A stretch of DNA of 64,000 nt from contig NW_023998417.1 in NCBI RefSeq assembly GCF_014805625.2, forward strand, positions 613,567 through 677,566. The letters run 5' to 3'. Source of the DNA: Glossina fuscipes. Lineage: Eukaryota; Arthropoda; Insecta; Diptera; Glossinidae. Positions 14,601 to 27,904 of this stretch are shown here, one piece after another. The first letter of the stretch is position 1, and each line of letters begins with the position of its first letter. A model generated the notes under the pieces. The model was not told where the DNA came from. It saw only the letters and a list, made by a program, of their open reading frames with translations, and ran no database searches. The position numbers and the translations under genes were made by a program.

Positions 14601-16223
14601 TGCCGAGCCCAGAATTCTTGGTAGAATTCTTGAGAATCTTAAGGCCTCCGGCCTAGCAACATGGGCTAGTACAAGAGGTCTTTTTAGGTTACAGTATGGA
14701 TTACCTATTTTATTACAATACAATAAAATATGAAGAAAATTTTTCCCAAAACATATTGAAAGCCAGGCAACAGCCAACTGCAATTAGTGCAACGAATGGT
14801 AGGGCGCAATTGCCTGATCGAGGCTAGAAACCTTTATGAATAATCCGTCAAAATCTTCTAATCATGTTTTGTCCCGCACTATCACCTTAGTGTACTACAT
14901 GGAACTGCATTTAATGGTAATCAGCTAAACGCTGTTTATTTCCTAAACTGCATCGGTGTCTCTTTTAAATTTTCGATGTTCTGCAATCGTCGCGCTTATC
15001 TTACATATTTGCCCTTAAGAGAGTGTCGTTCTACTTGATTTGTGCTTTGACATAAAGTTGTTTTCTTAGATCTGAAATACATTTGATTGGAGACTGAACG
15101 TTGCAAAAACTGTAGCAATCGTTGCAATTGATATTTCTTGCCTTGGGCTATCTATCAAAGGGTCAGTTGCTGTTGCTCTGTGACTAAGCAATACATGGCA
15201 TATCAGCGTAGCATATTTTCGCTCGCAATATCACGTTATTAAATCATTTGCTTGAACAATTTTCCCTCCATAGTTTTTTCTTCTCATGCTTCATCACTGT
15301 CAGCTAAAGTTTATGTCTATCAAAAGTGAGCGCACTCCAGTGATTTGTCGTTTTGTACAACAAACGCCACACAGCGCATACCAAACTTCCAAAATTAAAT
15401 ATCTTGCACTGAGCAATAATATCAACCACTTGGTATATGAAAAGTGAATGATTATTTAATCAAGCATTCTCGTCATCTTTAATGAATTTTTACTCTCACG
15501 GCAAATTTGTATTTAGTTACCTAATGTTCAAATTATTATTACATCTTATATCCTAAAAAATATTCTATAATTACATACACACACTACTATTACTAAATGT
15601 AATATTTCTTTTTTTTTTTTTTGTTTTTCAATTTCTCTTAATTCAAAGATCATAGTATAAAAAAAAAAAAAACTCCCCTCCCTCTACTTATGTGTTATTA
15701 TCAAGAATTCTTTCCTCATTCTCTCCATTTTGCGGTAGCTAATAACATATAAATAACCAAAATGAAACCAAAAATTTTCTAGTATTAACACGAATTCATG
15801 TAAAAAGAATAAAAATATATAATAATAATAATAATAACAATAATAATAAAGAAACACAAACAAAATAATAATAATAATAAAAATAATAATAAATTAGTAC
15901 TATCATGCATTTACATATGAATTGTTATTGGTTTGGTTTGGGTTGTTGACTACCATGAAATGATTTAATTAATTAATTAAATTCATTCGCATATACACAC
16001 ACATGCATACATAAATAAATACACACCATACTCGATAATTTTTCTATACATTCATATTTATTAAAAAAATCATAATAATAATAATAATAATAAACAAATA
16101 AATAAATTAATTAATTTTATATTAATATTGAAAAATAATATCAAAAATATTCGCAATTTTCTTAAGTTTAAGTTATGGCGTTGGTTATAAATGTTTAAAT
16201 ATTTTTTGTAAAAATCAAAAAAC

Positions 16224-16262
16224 ACAATCAATCGATCAATCAATCAATCAATCAATCAATCA
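16224..16262. repeat. TCAA tetranucleotide repeat
   Basis: About nine consecutive ATCA/TCAA units occur here, with one CGAT variant near the start. Confidence 0.9.
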
Positions 16263-16317
16263 AATTATTTTATTAATAATTCTAATCTAATTGTCAGTTT
16301 CTTTGTATATATATTTT

Positions 16318-16348
<31 letters not shown>

Positions 16349-17995
16349 CTAATTTTTTCTTTAGCATTAAGAGAATATTTTTAATGATAATTTTTCTTTC
16401 TAATGTCAAAAATTAGTTATAACATATTCTCATAATTTCTCACAATTGGTTGACTTTTTCCAAAAAAACATTTAAAACAAATTCTCAGCATATTTCTACT
16501 ATGAACTCTTTTTGGGTGTAACCAATCTTGTTGCGATTTTTTAACTATAATGAATTTTTTTTTTTTTTTTTTTTTACTTTTACCTTCAAACACTTGAAAC
16601 ACAAAAGTGAAGTGAAATGATATTTACCTTTAAAATGAATCTTTAATGCCCACCACCTAGTATTGAATATATAATATATTCATTATTCATATGAAAGATT
16701 TCACACATGCGTGCAGGCATGCAAAATCTGTATAAGAGAGTAAATGCTTGGAAAAATATTCAATTCTTGGCAAATCGAGAAATTCACATTGATTGTCTTT
16801 ATATAGTTTTTACTCTCTGTTCATTTAATAATACCTTTGCCTGAATCTCTGACAACTCTGTTGGCAATGTATCGCTCAATCTTTATAGGGATGATAATAA
16901 CGAGATTAATAGCGAAATGAATACTATATTGAATCATTTGCAAAGTTAGCTAAAGTCTATAGCATTGCAAGCAAACGAATTTGCCAGATGAAATGTCACA
17001 ACTTAATCCTAGAAAGCTCCATCCCATGGCTTCCATACGATTTATTGGGAGAAGTATCAATGACTTGACATCAATAAATAAATCGACTCAATATCTCAAA
17101 CTCATAAAGTATAATGCATGATCCATTCATTGCGAATATAGTTTAAGTCGATTTGTCCTCAATGCTTTTTTTCAAACAAAATATTATTCGTACGCATAAA
17201 CTTGTGTCGAAATTTGAGTAAATTTCCGAAATAAAATTCGTAAAACAATTAATTCATTAAACCCGATCTCTATTAAAATCTCTCTTAGATCTTCATAGCA
17301 GAGATTGGATACCCAAAGTATACAGGGAATGCAAAAGAACTGCGAACCATGACTATGAAGTTAGCGTTGCCGAGTTTAAATGAAGCATACTTGTCACTTG
17401 CCCTTTTCCTGATCCTGAAGCATACTTGTCACTTACCCTTTTCCGACCGTTACCGCGTAACGCGTATAGGAAGACATCATCTGAGTTTTTGGCTATGTAT
17501 AAAAAAAAAAAAATAAATTAAAATCCAAAAATTCATCCTTTCTTAATAAACGAGTCATGTATGTCTATTACCGTCCTTGATGCGATCGTCTAAGCGTAAT
17601 GCAAAGGAAATGAAAAAATGATTTTGCTTTTAATACTTGTGGGTGGTGGTGGGCATCATAACACATAGTACATAGTGCCAGCAGACGAACGAAGCTTTTT
17701 CAATTGAATTTTATCGTCGGTTTTAAAGCATATCCGAACACATATAACATTAGAAATACGACCCAATTAAAAAATACAAAAAAAAAAAATTTAAATCCAT
17801 TGGTGGATATGGAAAACAATCAATAAATAAATATATAAGAACTCTTGCTTAACCATAAGCGCTCAAAACGCTTTCGCTTAAACTCCTTTCTAGTCTCATA
17901 ACTAATTCATATCGCAGCACCTTTTACGCTAAACTAAACTTAAAAGTTTAATAATACTTTTCGAGTTAAGGGGTTTTCGTCTTACGCTCTATTTA

Positions 17996-18031
<36 letters not shown>

Positions 18032-18457
18032 TCGGATTTAATTTTCAAATTCTTTACCGCTATAGGATAATTCTGTGTTTTTTTTTTTTTTTTACTAGAC
18101 TTTACCTACACATATATACATCTGTTTAAGTGTACATTTTCTTAAGAATATTTCCATTTTTCAATTTTTAGGCTTAAAAGATTTTTTCTTTATTTTTATA
18201 AACATTTTTTTAATTTGTTTTTCTTGTAAATCACCAACAAAAACATTGTTTTTCTCTTCTTTTTTTTTTCTCTGTGCAAAAACAAATTACAAAAAAAAAA
18301 AAAACAAACACAAAAACGTAATTTAAAAAATAAAAAAAAACAAAAAACTAAAATATAAAAAAATCCAATTATAAATGTGTAACGTTTCTAAATAATTGAT
18401 GGTTGGTCTCAAAAAAAAAAACAAAAACAAATGCTCGGTTGATTTTCTCGAGGACAG

Positions 18458-19011
18458 GATCTAAAGCATGGCATATGCGTTTAACATTTGAACGTTTGTC
18501 GGGCGGCTGTAATTTGCATCGTTGCAAGTTATGCGGCAAAGTAGTAACACATATACGCAATCATTATCATGTCCATTTTCCCGGACGTTTTGAATGCCCG
18601 TTATGCCGGGCAACTTATACGCGCAGCGATAATTTGCGTACGCATTGTAAATTCAAACATCCCATGTATAATCCGGATACAAGAAAATTTGAAAATCTTA
18701 TGCCGTCCTCAGCCACGCAAGCGCCAACGCCTACGCAAATAGCAGCCGCGTCGCAGGCAATGGTGGCCGCGGCAGCGGTAGCTTTTAATGCGGCCCAAGC
18801 TCAACAGAAAGAGCAACAGCAACGTGAACATCATCAACAGCAAATGCAGCAACATGCTCACAATTTAACGCAACAAACACAGCATTTGTTGCATCAGCAA
18901 ATGTTGCAACAGCAACAACAACAACAGCAACAGCAACAACAGCAAACGCCTCAAATGTTAAATAAAAGTGCAGTGCATCCCCAACAGCAATCGCACAATG
19001 CAAATGAATGA
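18458..19011 (+). CDS. fru: fruitless terminal exon type B (C2H2 zinc-finger pair)
   Basis: This is the second alternative last exon of fru. It begins after the acceptor GAGGACAG ending at 18457, again with two bases completing an upstream codon (x|GA), so it is in the same phase as types A and C. About 184 residues are encoded up to the first TGA at 19009-19011. The fingers lie at 18518-18660: CKLCGKVVTHIRNHYHVH, then CPLCRATYTRSDNLRTHC...KH. After the fingers comes an Ala-rich segment and then a Gln/His-rich segment with a run of 13 Gln codons (CAA/CAG mixed). The ATG at 18403 lies before the acceptor and is not a real start. The TGA is followed in frame by 223 more open codons (separate entry), so the true end of the protein is uncertain. 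The type letter is from memory of Drosophila isoforms. Confidence 0.8.
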
Positions 19012-19683
19012 TACGGACCATTTGCCAGTTGGAATTACAACAATGCATTAATGAATCCATATCTAACGCATACGCTACCAACTACATCATCATCATCATC
19101 ATCATCAGTATCAGTATCAGCATCAGCGTCAACGGCAATGGCAATGGCAACGGCAACGAACCCATGGAATGTTGAACGGCAGCAACATATGGAAAAGCAT
19201 AAATCACACCAACAACAACATCAACATCAATTAATCAGTAATAATGATGATGATACTGCGTTAACTCTATCGTCGTCGTCGTCGTCGTATCAATATTACG
19301 CATCAACTTGCTACGATAATCCCATATCGTCGCCAACATCGCCAGCGACCGCGACAGCAGTTAGAAAAACAAAAACTCAACATATTTTAGATTATTTCAA
19401 TAGAAGTCAGTCTGGCTTAAATATAACTACGAGCAGACAGACGACATATCATTTGCCGCCGCATCATCAAGATCATCATCATCATCTTCATCATCATCAT
19501 CATCATTCCCGATCATCGATACCTATATTCAATTTAATAGATAGCGATGATCAGGAAGAGTCCAATAACGATCTAAAGAGAACTGATCAATTAAATATTG
19601 AAGAGTATTTACAGCAAACCTCACCAGCGAATAATATACAGCAACAACATAATGATAAAAATCACGACGTTTTAGCTAATTAA
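19012..19683 (+). CDS. fru: In-frame open extension after fru-B TGA (readthrough candidate)
   Basis: The frame of the type B exon stays open for 223 codons after the TGA at 19009-19011 and ends at a TAA at 19681-19683. The first codons after the stop read YGPFASWNYNNALMNPYL, which is not a repeat. The rest mixes Ser, His and Gln runs with complex segments such as HILDYFNRSQSGLNI and SIPIFNLIDSDDQEESNND. Such a long open frame is unlikely by chance in DNA this rich in A and T, and its composition matches fru exons. Possible explanations are stop-codon readthrough, a recent nonsense change or sequence error, or a small intron removing the stop. For the last, GT at 18957 and AG at 19028 would delete 72 bases in frame, but the donor GTTAAA is weak. 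No domain is recognised. Confidence 0.55.
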   Translation, partial: YGPFASWNYNNALMNPYLTHTLPTTSSSSSSSVSVSASASTAMAMATATNPWNVERQQHMEKHKSHQQQHQHQLISNNDDDTALTLSSSSSSYQYYASTCYDNPISSPTSPATATAVRKTKTQHILDYFNRSQSGLNITTSRQTTYHLPPHHQDHHHHLHHHHHHSRSSIPIFNLIDSDDQEESNNDLKRTDQLNIEEYLQQTSPANNIQQQHNDKNHDVLAN

Positions 19684-21174
19684 AAGGGATTAAGCTAACG
19701 TTCGAAGTTGAAGTTAAAGTTTTTTTTTTTTTTTTTGTTTTTCATTTCATTTTTGTCGCATCAAATTTCAAAGTTTCAGTCATCATAAAGATGTCAATTA
19801 ATTATGAAGGAAATTTTGAAAATAATGAAACGAGAATTCGAATAAAAATGCGAATATCAAAGCATAAAAGAAAAAAAAAAAAAAAAAAAAGAGTTGAAAA
19901 CAATCGCACGTTTGATATGCGTAAAATTATGTTTAGCAAAAATAAGGTTTCACAAATTATCATTAACGATAGGGAAGGTTTCGTCTGATCCATAGCACAA
20001 TTACAGATTTAAATATTGCATTGATTGCCAAATTAAACAACAACAAAAAAAAACAATAAAAAATAAAAATAATGAAAAAAAAAAAAACATAGAGGAAAGC
20101 GAAAGGAGAAAAAAACCTATTGAGATTTTCATCCAATATTGATTGCATTAATGCATTTATGCGAATAGCACATATTTGTTTTTTAATTGTTCAAAGAACA
20201 AAAATATATATCTAGAGATTCCATATAGTTTGCTATATGTATATTATGTGTAAAAAAAAAAAAAAAAAAAAAAAAGAAAAACAAAAAAATTAATTAAAAA
20301 TAGCCCAAAAAAGGGCGGAAACGTAAAAAACATATATTAAAAATATTTATTATGATTAAGAATAGAATAAAATTTATACTGAAAGCTTAAAATGAATGCC
20401 GTGAAAGGAAATGTGGTGCATATATATATAAAAAAAAAAAAAAAAACAAGAAGAAGAAGAAGAAGAAAAAAATAGTATAGAAAAACCTTAATCTTTGACT
20501 TGCTGTGCAGTTAGCAAAAGTCCCGAATAAAAAACAAACCGCAGAAATGACATAACATGAAAACAAGCCACTGATCTTCCAACTATACGTTTAACTTTCA
20601 GACCTTTTCCCGTTCTCATTACTCAATTTTTACTTCTTACAGTCCCATGTAAATGTAGTAATGCCCACAAAAATGTAGTCAATTTAACATCTTAAGCCTT
20701 TCTTTGACATGCATGCATCATAAAACTCGTCGTAGGTGTACATAATATATGATTAGATGCAAATGGTTTTAAGTGCTATGCTTATGTAGTGGTTTTCCAA
20801 AAAATTTTTACAAATTTTTTTTATCTTTTTTATTAATTAATTTTAATCAACTAATCAAACGGCTACTATATGCATTTCAAGTTTTATTTTCAACGTGCAA
20901 TAGACGCAAAGATGAACACAATCCGCAAAATGCCATTTATACCTAACCTTAAAAAAGAAAAGAAAATCGATTTTAGATTGAGCAAAAACATTTCCAACAA
21001 ATTATTGATACTCACGTACTATATTAGCCCATGCAAATTGATAACGTATATAGATGTAACCGAACTATATCCGCCTCTTGGATAGAAATATTTTTGAAAA
21101 AATGCATAAAAATCGTTAAAGTCTTTTTCGAAATTTTTTGCATAAAACTGTGTCCAACACCCCTTATGCTGTCA

Positions 21175-21430
21175 TCTTTTATTACATCGATTGATCGGGA
21201 AAGTGATTCTAAGTTTGTTTGTCCGTCTGTCCGTCTTGTTTTCTTGTATTTTCTTGTATCTGTTTGATTCGAGAACAAATGCTATTGACAATGGCTCGCA
21301 TCGATCCGCTTTTTCGATCACTTCCCATATAACACCTTATTACAAAAAGTCGTTATATGAATAACTTTAGTAAACGAGCTATTTAATGGTTGGCCAGTAA
21401 TGGTGGCCGTAATATTCTTACTTGTTTTTA
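21175..21430 (+). repeat. Dispersed repeat family, copy 2
   Basis: This copy carries GTTTGTCCGTCTGTCCGTCT, then TTTCGATCACTTCCCATATA, then AAAAAGTCGTTATATGAATA and a closing GGTGGCCGTAATATTC. The order and spacing of blocks match the copies near 2560 and 37861. It has no open frame of its own beyond spurious short ones. Confidence 0.6.
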
Positions 21431-22414
21431 CTCAAATTCGCAAGCATAACAGACTTCTTTATAGTTATAACAGCATAGATAGTAGATCAACAATGCCCGA
21501 ACTACCCCCTTGAAAACCAAAATTATTAATATCCTCCTTTTTGTTTATCAAATTTCCTAGAAAATGAAATCATGAAATGAACAAGCAAATTATATTCGCC
21601 TTACCAATAACTCCTATGTAGAGTCACAAGTTTTCAGTTATCGCAAGCATACTTGTAGGCGAGGCATGTCCTCTTTTTTACTTTTTTTAAACATATTTAC
21701 TGAGCTTCGAATTAATAAATACACGGAGTACTAAGTTTCTAACCTTAACTTAAGCCTCCTGCCTTAGTTCATTAGTTATAACTGCTTATCGTCTGTATTG
21801 TAAGTTTGTTTTGGACATTTGGATCTGCTGCCTTCGATGTGGAATGCATGCGTTCATTTCAGGCTTAAGCATTGCCACTGAGAACCTTCTAACTAGCAGA
21901 CCGTCACGCAATCGGACAATCGGATTCAGCATCCCATGGTTTTCAATATCGAGTGAAGTCGAAAGCTCCAAAAGCCAAAAATGCGTACTCTTTCTTACGA
22001 TTTCTTATGCGTGCATCCGAATGTTACAAAGAAAGCTAGTAATCAAGATTATGATCACACTTTGCTTCTAGGTGTAAAAATACAAGAAAATGTTCTTATA
22101 AGCTCTTAAGTTAAGCTTAGGCTTGAGAGACGCCATCTTCACAACTAGTAAGCACTCGAGTTTTAATGCACGAAAATTTAACGCATTGCATACATGTACT
22201 CCCCTCAGCTAAGCACAATACTTCAATAGTTAATAAAAGGGAAAAGGATGTGGAAAATCCAAACATTTCAATCCATGTCTAAGTTATGTCATTTCTTAAT
22301 TACTTGTGGTTTATTTCTCTTAAAAAAAAAAAACAAAAACAAAAAAAGTAATTCGTAGAAAAAAATGTTTATTATGTGTTCTTATTGAAAGTAAAATCAA
22401 TTGAAACTAAAACT

Positions 22415-22415
22415 T

Positions 22416-22442
<27 letters not shown>
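22415..22442. repeat. CT dinucleotide repeat
   Basis: This is an uninterrupted CT array of 14 units. Confidence 0.9.
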
Positions 22443-22446
<4 letters not shown>

Positions 22447-22756
22447 ATTCTTCTTACTTCTATTAAGCTATTAATTAAATACTTACTCATATAAAAAGTA
22501 AATCTGTCTGAAAATACCCACCAAACAAACAAATTTACATCCATCCACCTAAAAAACGAAAAAAAAAAAAAATAATAAAAACAAAAATTAAAAAAAAAAT
22601 TTATTATCCACGTATCGCAAAATATACTACACTCGATAACCTATTTCTGTGGAATGAATGAATGAAAAAAACGGAAAAGAAAATCGTTGAAAGTGATTTG
22701 TCTTCTACACGACTCCAGAAACTGAATTGTTAACTAATAACTTTTACTTATATGTT

Positions 22757-22789
<33 letters not shown>

Positions 22790-23768
22790 GTATACTCTTT
22801 GTTACATTTATTTGCAGAAATAGGCCGATTGTTCAATTTTTATCTTTAATCGCGAAACATAATACACGCAAACAATAATCAAACATTAAATTTCAAACAA
22901 ACATTGGCATGTCGTATAAATTCTTGGCGTTTAGTTTCTTTAGACTTAGACTCTATCAAATGTTACGGCTATAAACGATATAAGTAATTAGATATTTTCC
23001 CACATTTCTTTACAATTTCTTTTTATGCATTTTGTTGTATCGATGCGTGTGTTGAAGAGGCAAAGTAATTTGTATGAAGTAATTTTGCATATTCACTGAT
23101 GATTCATGACAATTTTGACAATCAAATCCGAAGAAGAATGCTTCTCCCGGAGCTCTTCGAAGTTAGCTTTAAATGAAAGCAAATCCTGATCTTGGGGAGG
23201 GCATATTTGGAATGGACCGTCTTCATTTACGAAATATTTCTAATTTATTTCAAGATTTCATTCGATCGTTTTTTTATCTCCAGTGTCGCCCAATTGTTGA
23301 CTGTAATGTTGAAGTGTCGGAAGTTGAACACGATGGGGGCTATGTTACTAGGTTTAGTAAGAATGACGATTCAATAATTCTCTTCGATTGAAAGTGAACA
23401 GAAGAGATTATCGTTACCTATGCGTAGTTGTCTTCCTAACTGATTCTTGGTCTATTTGAAAGTCAAATTACATAGCTTTTGAGAAAATTCTCATCTCTCG
23501 CGCTCATCTCAAAGTAAAAAAAAATGGAGATATAGATGTTTAAAAAATCAATTGCAAATAGTCTTTCACAAAATTAAAATTCAGTCTTCCACAAAAAAAC
23601 TTTGACCATTTACCGTTTTAAACTTGGCCAATCAATTTCGTATTACTGCTACATATAGATCGATCGGTAACAGCAAATGTTATTTAGTTTACAACTTACA
23701 CCTAACGATGATCTATCAGAACTTTGACCTTTTGCAATCTTTTTGACATTTTAAAATTGACGAAATCC

Positions 23769-23940
23769 GCCCGAGTGGCCGAGTAGGCAAAGAGTTTCGA
23801 CTAGCAACTCCAATGGTCGTGGATTCAAATCTCGAGTGTTTTTAGTAAAGCCAAAAGCTTTAGATGCTAGTGCTTTAACACTTTAATCTTAGAATTTATT
23901 CTCTGGCTAAATTTATAATAATAATAATAATAAATAAAAT
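23769..23940 (+). repeat. tRNA-derived SINE-like element or tRNA pseudogene
   Basis: A box A-like motif TGGCCGAGTAGG (23776-23787) and a box B-like motif GGATTCAAATC (23821-23831) are spaced as in an RNA polymerase III promoter of a tRNA. The 5' end GCCCGAGTGGCCGAG resembles tRNA-Ser/Leu genes. An anticodon-like stem GAGTT/AACTC is present, but the acceptor stem does not pair, so it is not a working tRNA. An unrelated body follows, ending in an AAT-rich tail (about 23918-23935), which is the usual layout of a SINE. Confidence 0.5.
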
Positions 23941-24923
23941 TTAACGAAATTACTTCGTACAATGGCTTTGCTTATATCGCCTTTGATCCCAAGCTACAAT
24001 GGGTAACCATTTCCGGGCGAAAAATATATTTTTGTATACTTTCGGTAATTTTTCCCAATTCCAATGAAAGGCCGATGGTTGGTTCATGATTTCAATAAAC
24101 TTACTTATGAAAATTAAAACAAAAAAAAAAAAAAAAAAAAGGAAAAATAGTAAGAAAGTGAACAGAAAAATGAAAACGCCACGAATTTATAAAAGAACGC
24201 AATATCATGGATTTGATAAGAAATTCATAGGAAAAAAAAAGAACCATAACAAAAACTTTTCATTTTCAGCACAGATTAATTTTAATACAAAACAATAATT
24301 TCCCAATTGAAAATTTATAAAAAAAAAAAAAGAACAAATAATTTTATTATTGAACTTGAACTATACTCTCCTCATATTATTATATCTTACGAGATTTGAT
24401 GTGTAAATAAATGTTAAAAAAAAAAAAAAAATAAAAAAAACGGTTGACACGTTTCTCCTATATCTCTAGTTGTCTCTCTCTACTATATAAATGTGTGTAT
24501 TTAGAATATATGCCCAAAAAGAATGCAATTAATTTAAGTGTTATTATCATTGTCTTCTTCTGGATTTTATCATGCAATCATGCACAAACCAGCCAACAAA
24601 AGAAAATGAACAAAACAAACAAACAAACAAAAAGCAAAAAAAAGAACACAATTAATATCATATTAATATTATTTTTATACATTTTCTATTCATTTCTAAC
24701 ACGTATGAAACTTTTATTTTAGCGATTATTGTTTTTGTTTTGTTTTTTTTTTTTGTTTTTTTTCTACTAAAACCGACGTACAAAATAATTTTAATTAACT
24801 TTATAAAAAAACATATATCGATATACATATGTCTATTGAATTAGTGTATTTGTGTATGTGTTCGATGAAATAAGGATTTCTTTTGTTTCTTTGTCTTTCT
24901 CTCTCATTCTCTTTCCCACTCCG

Positions 24924-24970
24924 TCTCTCTCTCTCTCTCTCTCTCCCTCTCTGTCTCTCTGTCTCTCTGT
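24924..24970. repeat. CT-rich microsatellite
   Basis: CTCT arrays broken by CTGTCT steps occur here. The Arg/Glu-rich minus-strand open frame across this tract is an artefact. Confidence 0.85.
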
Positions 24971-25679
24971 CTCTCTGACTCCTTCTCTCCCATCTATCTA
25001 TTTCTTCCTGCATGTTTACAGCTGAAAACAAAGACTTTTGTTTTGTTAAAGATCAGTTTATAATTAAAATTAATTAAGGTTTTTCCTTCGTTTTTAGTAT
25101 TCATAATTCGTTTCTTTTCTTTTCTTTCTTAACTAAATCCGTTTCTTCCCTTTTTTTCATATATTATCATTAATCGCGTTTCACTATCGCGTTTACACTC
25201 GTTTCAAATTCGAATTATCAGTCCGTCATACATACATACATGCATATATATATATATATATATATACATATATATACATATATATACATATATATTCGAT
25301 GAAAACCTCTCTCAAGTCAAGTCTTGGAGACTCAATTTTCGTCGTTTTAATTTTTCTTTGTGAATGGTATTTAATCGATAATTATTTATTATCAATAACC
25401 CAAAACTAACACAAAGATATTTGTTCAAGAATTTATATAAGAGAACTAGGAGGACCTTGTACACATACATATCCATCATCTCAAGCAATTTTGAATTAAT
25501 TGTAAGCGTGTTAAAAGGATGATGAGGACAGTGTGTTTCCCACGCACTATCAGAAAGCCTTAATAGGGAATATTTGTGACAAATTGAAGGTTAACAGTAG
25601 TAGTCTGCGTTGTTGTTGAAAATATATTCAAATTTTTCATTTCTATTTTCGCTCCCTTTCATATTATATATTACTAGGC

Positions 25680-25940
25680 TCAGAGAGATTATCTGTCGGC
25701 AAATCGCTACCGTTTTCAAAATTAATGTGTGGGAAATTCAATTGAGAGTCTCCAGAGTAGAGTCTCTTATCGTAACATTAATTTAAATCTGTGCTCGCGG
25801 GTTCAAATCCCAGTTCGGTTTATTCATATTTGGTGGTAGCTTCAATGAGTGTTCATTCGGCAAAGGCCGATTGATGGGGCACACACACCCATCCACTACG
25901 CTCTGAACATTCGCTCCTCCTCTCCTAAGTCATTTCTTTT
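25680..25940 (+). repeat. Possible second tRNA-related repeat (B box only)
   Basis: GGGTTCAAATCCC at about 25799-25811 is a perfect tRNA B-box/T-loop core. I see no convincing A box at the right distance upstream, so this may be a 5'-damaged SINE or coincidence. The flanks are less AT-rich than the surroundings. Confidence 0.25.
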
Positions 25941-27689
25941 TGAGCCTTAACGTATCCCATCTATACGAAATATCCTTGAAATAATTTTTCATATTCAGAA
26001 AATAGAAAAAAAAAAGAGAGAGGTTAATAAGTTTTAATCGACTTAAAAAATCTTATCTCTGTTGAATATATCTAAGCATAAAAAATAAATTGACCAAATT
26101 AATGCTTTATCTTATGTAAGTACTTAGTTCATTGCAGGAACTATCCTAAACAGCTTTTAAACACGCTTACTATTAAAAAATCCTTAGGGTGTCCGCTTAA
26201 TGACGCGAGAATTTAAGAGTCGCTACACGTTCACTTGCGTCAAAGTAAGTTGCGTGTTTGAAAGCTTTTTGCATCGGAGTACCCATAGAGAGTGTATGTA
26301 TTTTTGATTAGCATAAATAACGGAATTGATTTAGTCATGTCTGTCCGTCTTTCGGTCTCTCGGATATTTCGTTTGCCTATCTATCTATCACCTCAGGATT
26401 TTATTCACAGAGAAAAAATCAAACATGGGCTTACCTTCGTTCTTATCTCTGTTGTTGGATTGCATTGAAAAATCTTCAAAGCTTTAAATTTGATTAAAAA
26501 ATGTTCCCTTCAACGATCAACGAATTGAGTCTCTTCGGAATTTTCAAAAAAAAAAAAAAAAAAAAAAATAACATAAATAAGACAAAACAAGTAAATATAG
26601 TTTTTACTTAATTTAAAAAAACTTTTCTAAGGTGCTGATAAACTGTATACAATATATATATATACATATATATGTAAACAATATAAATTTGACGCGATGT
26701 GGAATTTCGTCTTATCCTGCGATAAAACATCGTTAGGAAACTAGTGGTGGTTATTACGAAATTCGGGTCAACTCGAATATAATTTCTGTCTTATTTTTTT
26801 TTTTTCTATTTATTTTTTTGTTTTCACATTTATCCCTGAATATACTACAGAACAGAAAGCGAATGGTGCTAAATCCAAATAAACTCCATCACACACATAC
26901 ACTGACATTATAACACATATACATGAATATGAAATTAATAAATAGTAACAATTTTTTTTTTTTTAACATTTATTAAGAATTATTTATTTATTTGTTAAAA
27001 AAAATATATATATATATTTATAAAAGATTAAAATGTAAACATAAACATCAGACTAATGATATAGATAGAGCAAGTGAGAATTATATACCAATACTACCGT
27101 ATGTGCAATAATGACTAGTTTTTCTTTGAAAAAGAAAGAAAGAAAGAGAAAAAGTGAAAAAAAGATTTATAGTTAAAAGAATGAAAAATGAAAAAAACCT
27201 AAAATTATAATTTATTTTTTAAATAATTTATATTAAATCTAGAAAAAGAAAAACAATCCCAATCAAAAAAAATTTTTTTTTTTTTTTTTTTTTTGGTCAA
27301 AACCTCAAAAAGAAATAAAACAATCAAAAATCAAATCATATTTGTGCAATTATTATAGAGAGAAGCAAACATCTCTACAAACATTTAACATGCCAAACAT
27401 TTGTCTTTACGATGATTACGACGTTAAGCGTTAAGCGTTCAGCCTAACGTTATTATCTTTAGAAAAAAAATGTCCTTAAAAAAAAATAAACTCACTTTTT
27501 TAAAGACTTTATACCTGAATCATTATTTATATGTATTTTTTTTTTTATTTATGTCTAGAATTTACCGAAAATTGAGAAAAAACAAAAATAAGAAAAGGAA
27601 AAGAAATTATTTGTAAATATTTTTCTACAGTTTGTGAATGAAAAAAAAAACAGTTTAACACATTTTTATTAATTTAAAATTTATATACA

Positions 27690-27729
<40 letters not shown>

Positions 27730-27804
27730 TTTTACTAAAATTAATTTTCAATTATTATTTAATAATTTTAGATTTATTTATATGTAAATCAAAAAAAAAA
27801 AAAG

Positions 27805-27904
27805 NNNNNNNNNNNNNNNNNNNNNNNNNNNNNNNNNNNNNNNNNNNNNNNNNNNNNNNNNNNNNNNNNNNNNNNNNNNNNNNNNNNNNNNNNNNNNNNN
27901 NNNN
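27805..27904. other. Assembly gap, 100 N
   Basis: There are exactly 100 N after a poly(A) run, so the true size is unknown. It lies in the intron between fru types B and C, so a further alternative exon could in principle be missing here. Confidence 0.98.

Larger units (their letters stand above)
8161..18457 (+). other. fru: fru 3'UTR of type A transcript and intron to type B
   Basis: No further exon is recognised. The first part should be 3'UTR of the type A mRNA. AATAAA hexamers occur at 8307 and elsewhere but carry little weight in such AT-rich DNA. The rest is intron for type B and C transcripts. Contents include poly(A) blocks (about 8260-8830), a CA tract (9034-9054), AT tracts (10740-10766, 11566-11678), AAT tracts (15820-15895, 16079-16093, 16318-16343) and a TCAA tract (16224-16262). 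Islands of ordinary complexity occur at about 9760-10700, 14400-15450 and 16640-17720 and may be decayed mobile DNA. I could not assign these islands to a family. Confidence 0.6.

Noticed and set aside
23769..23841. Functional tRNA-Ser/Leu gene
   Set aside because: The acceptor stem does not pair and the anticodon loop is irregular, so it is treated as SINE-like.
24801..25031. Arg/Glu-rich minus-strand frame
   Set aside because: It is made by the CT microsatellite at about 24924-24970; no conserved sequence is seen.
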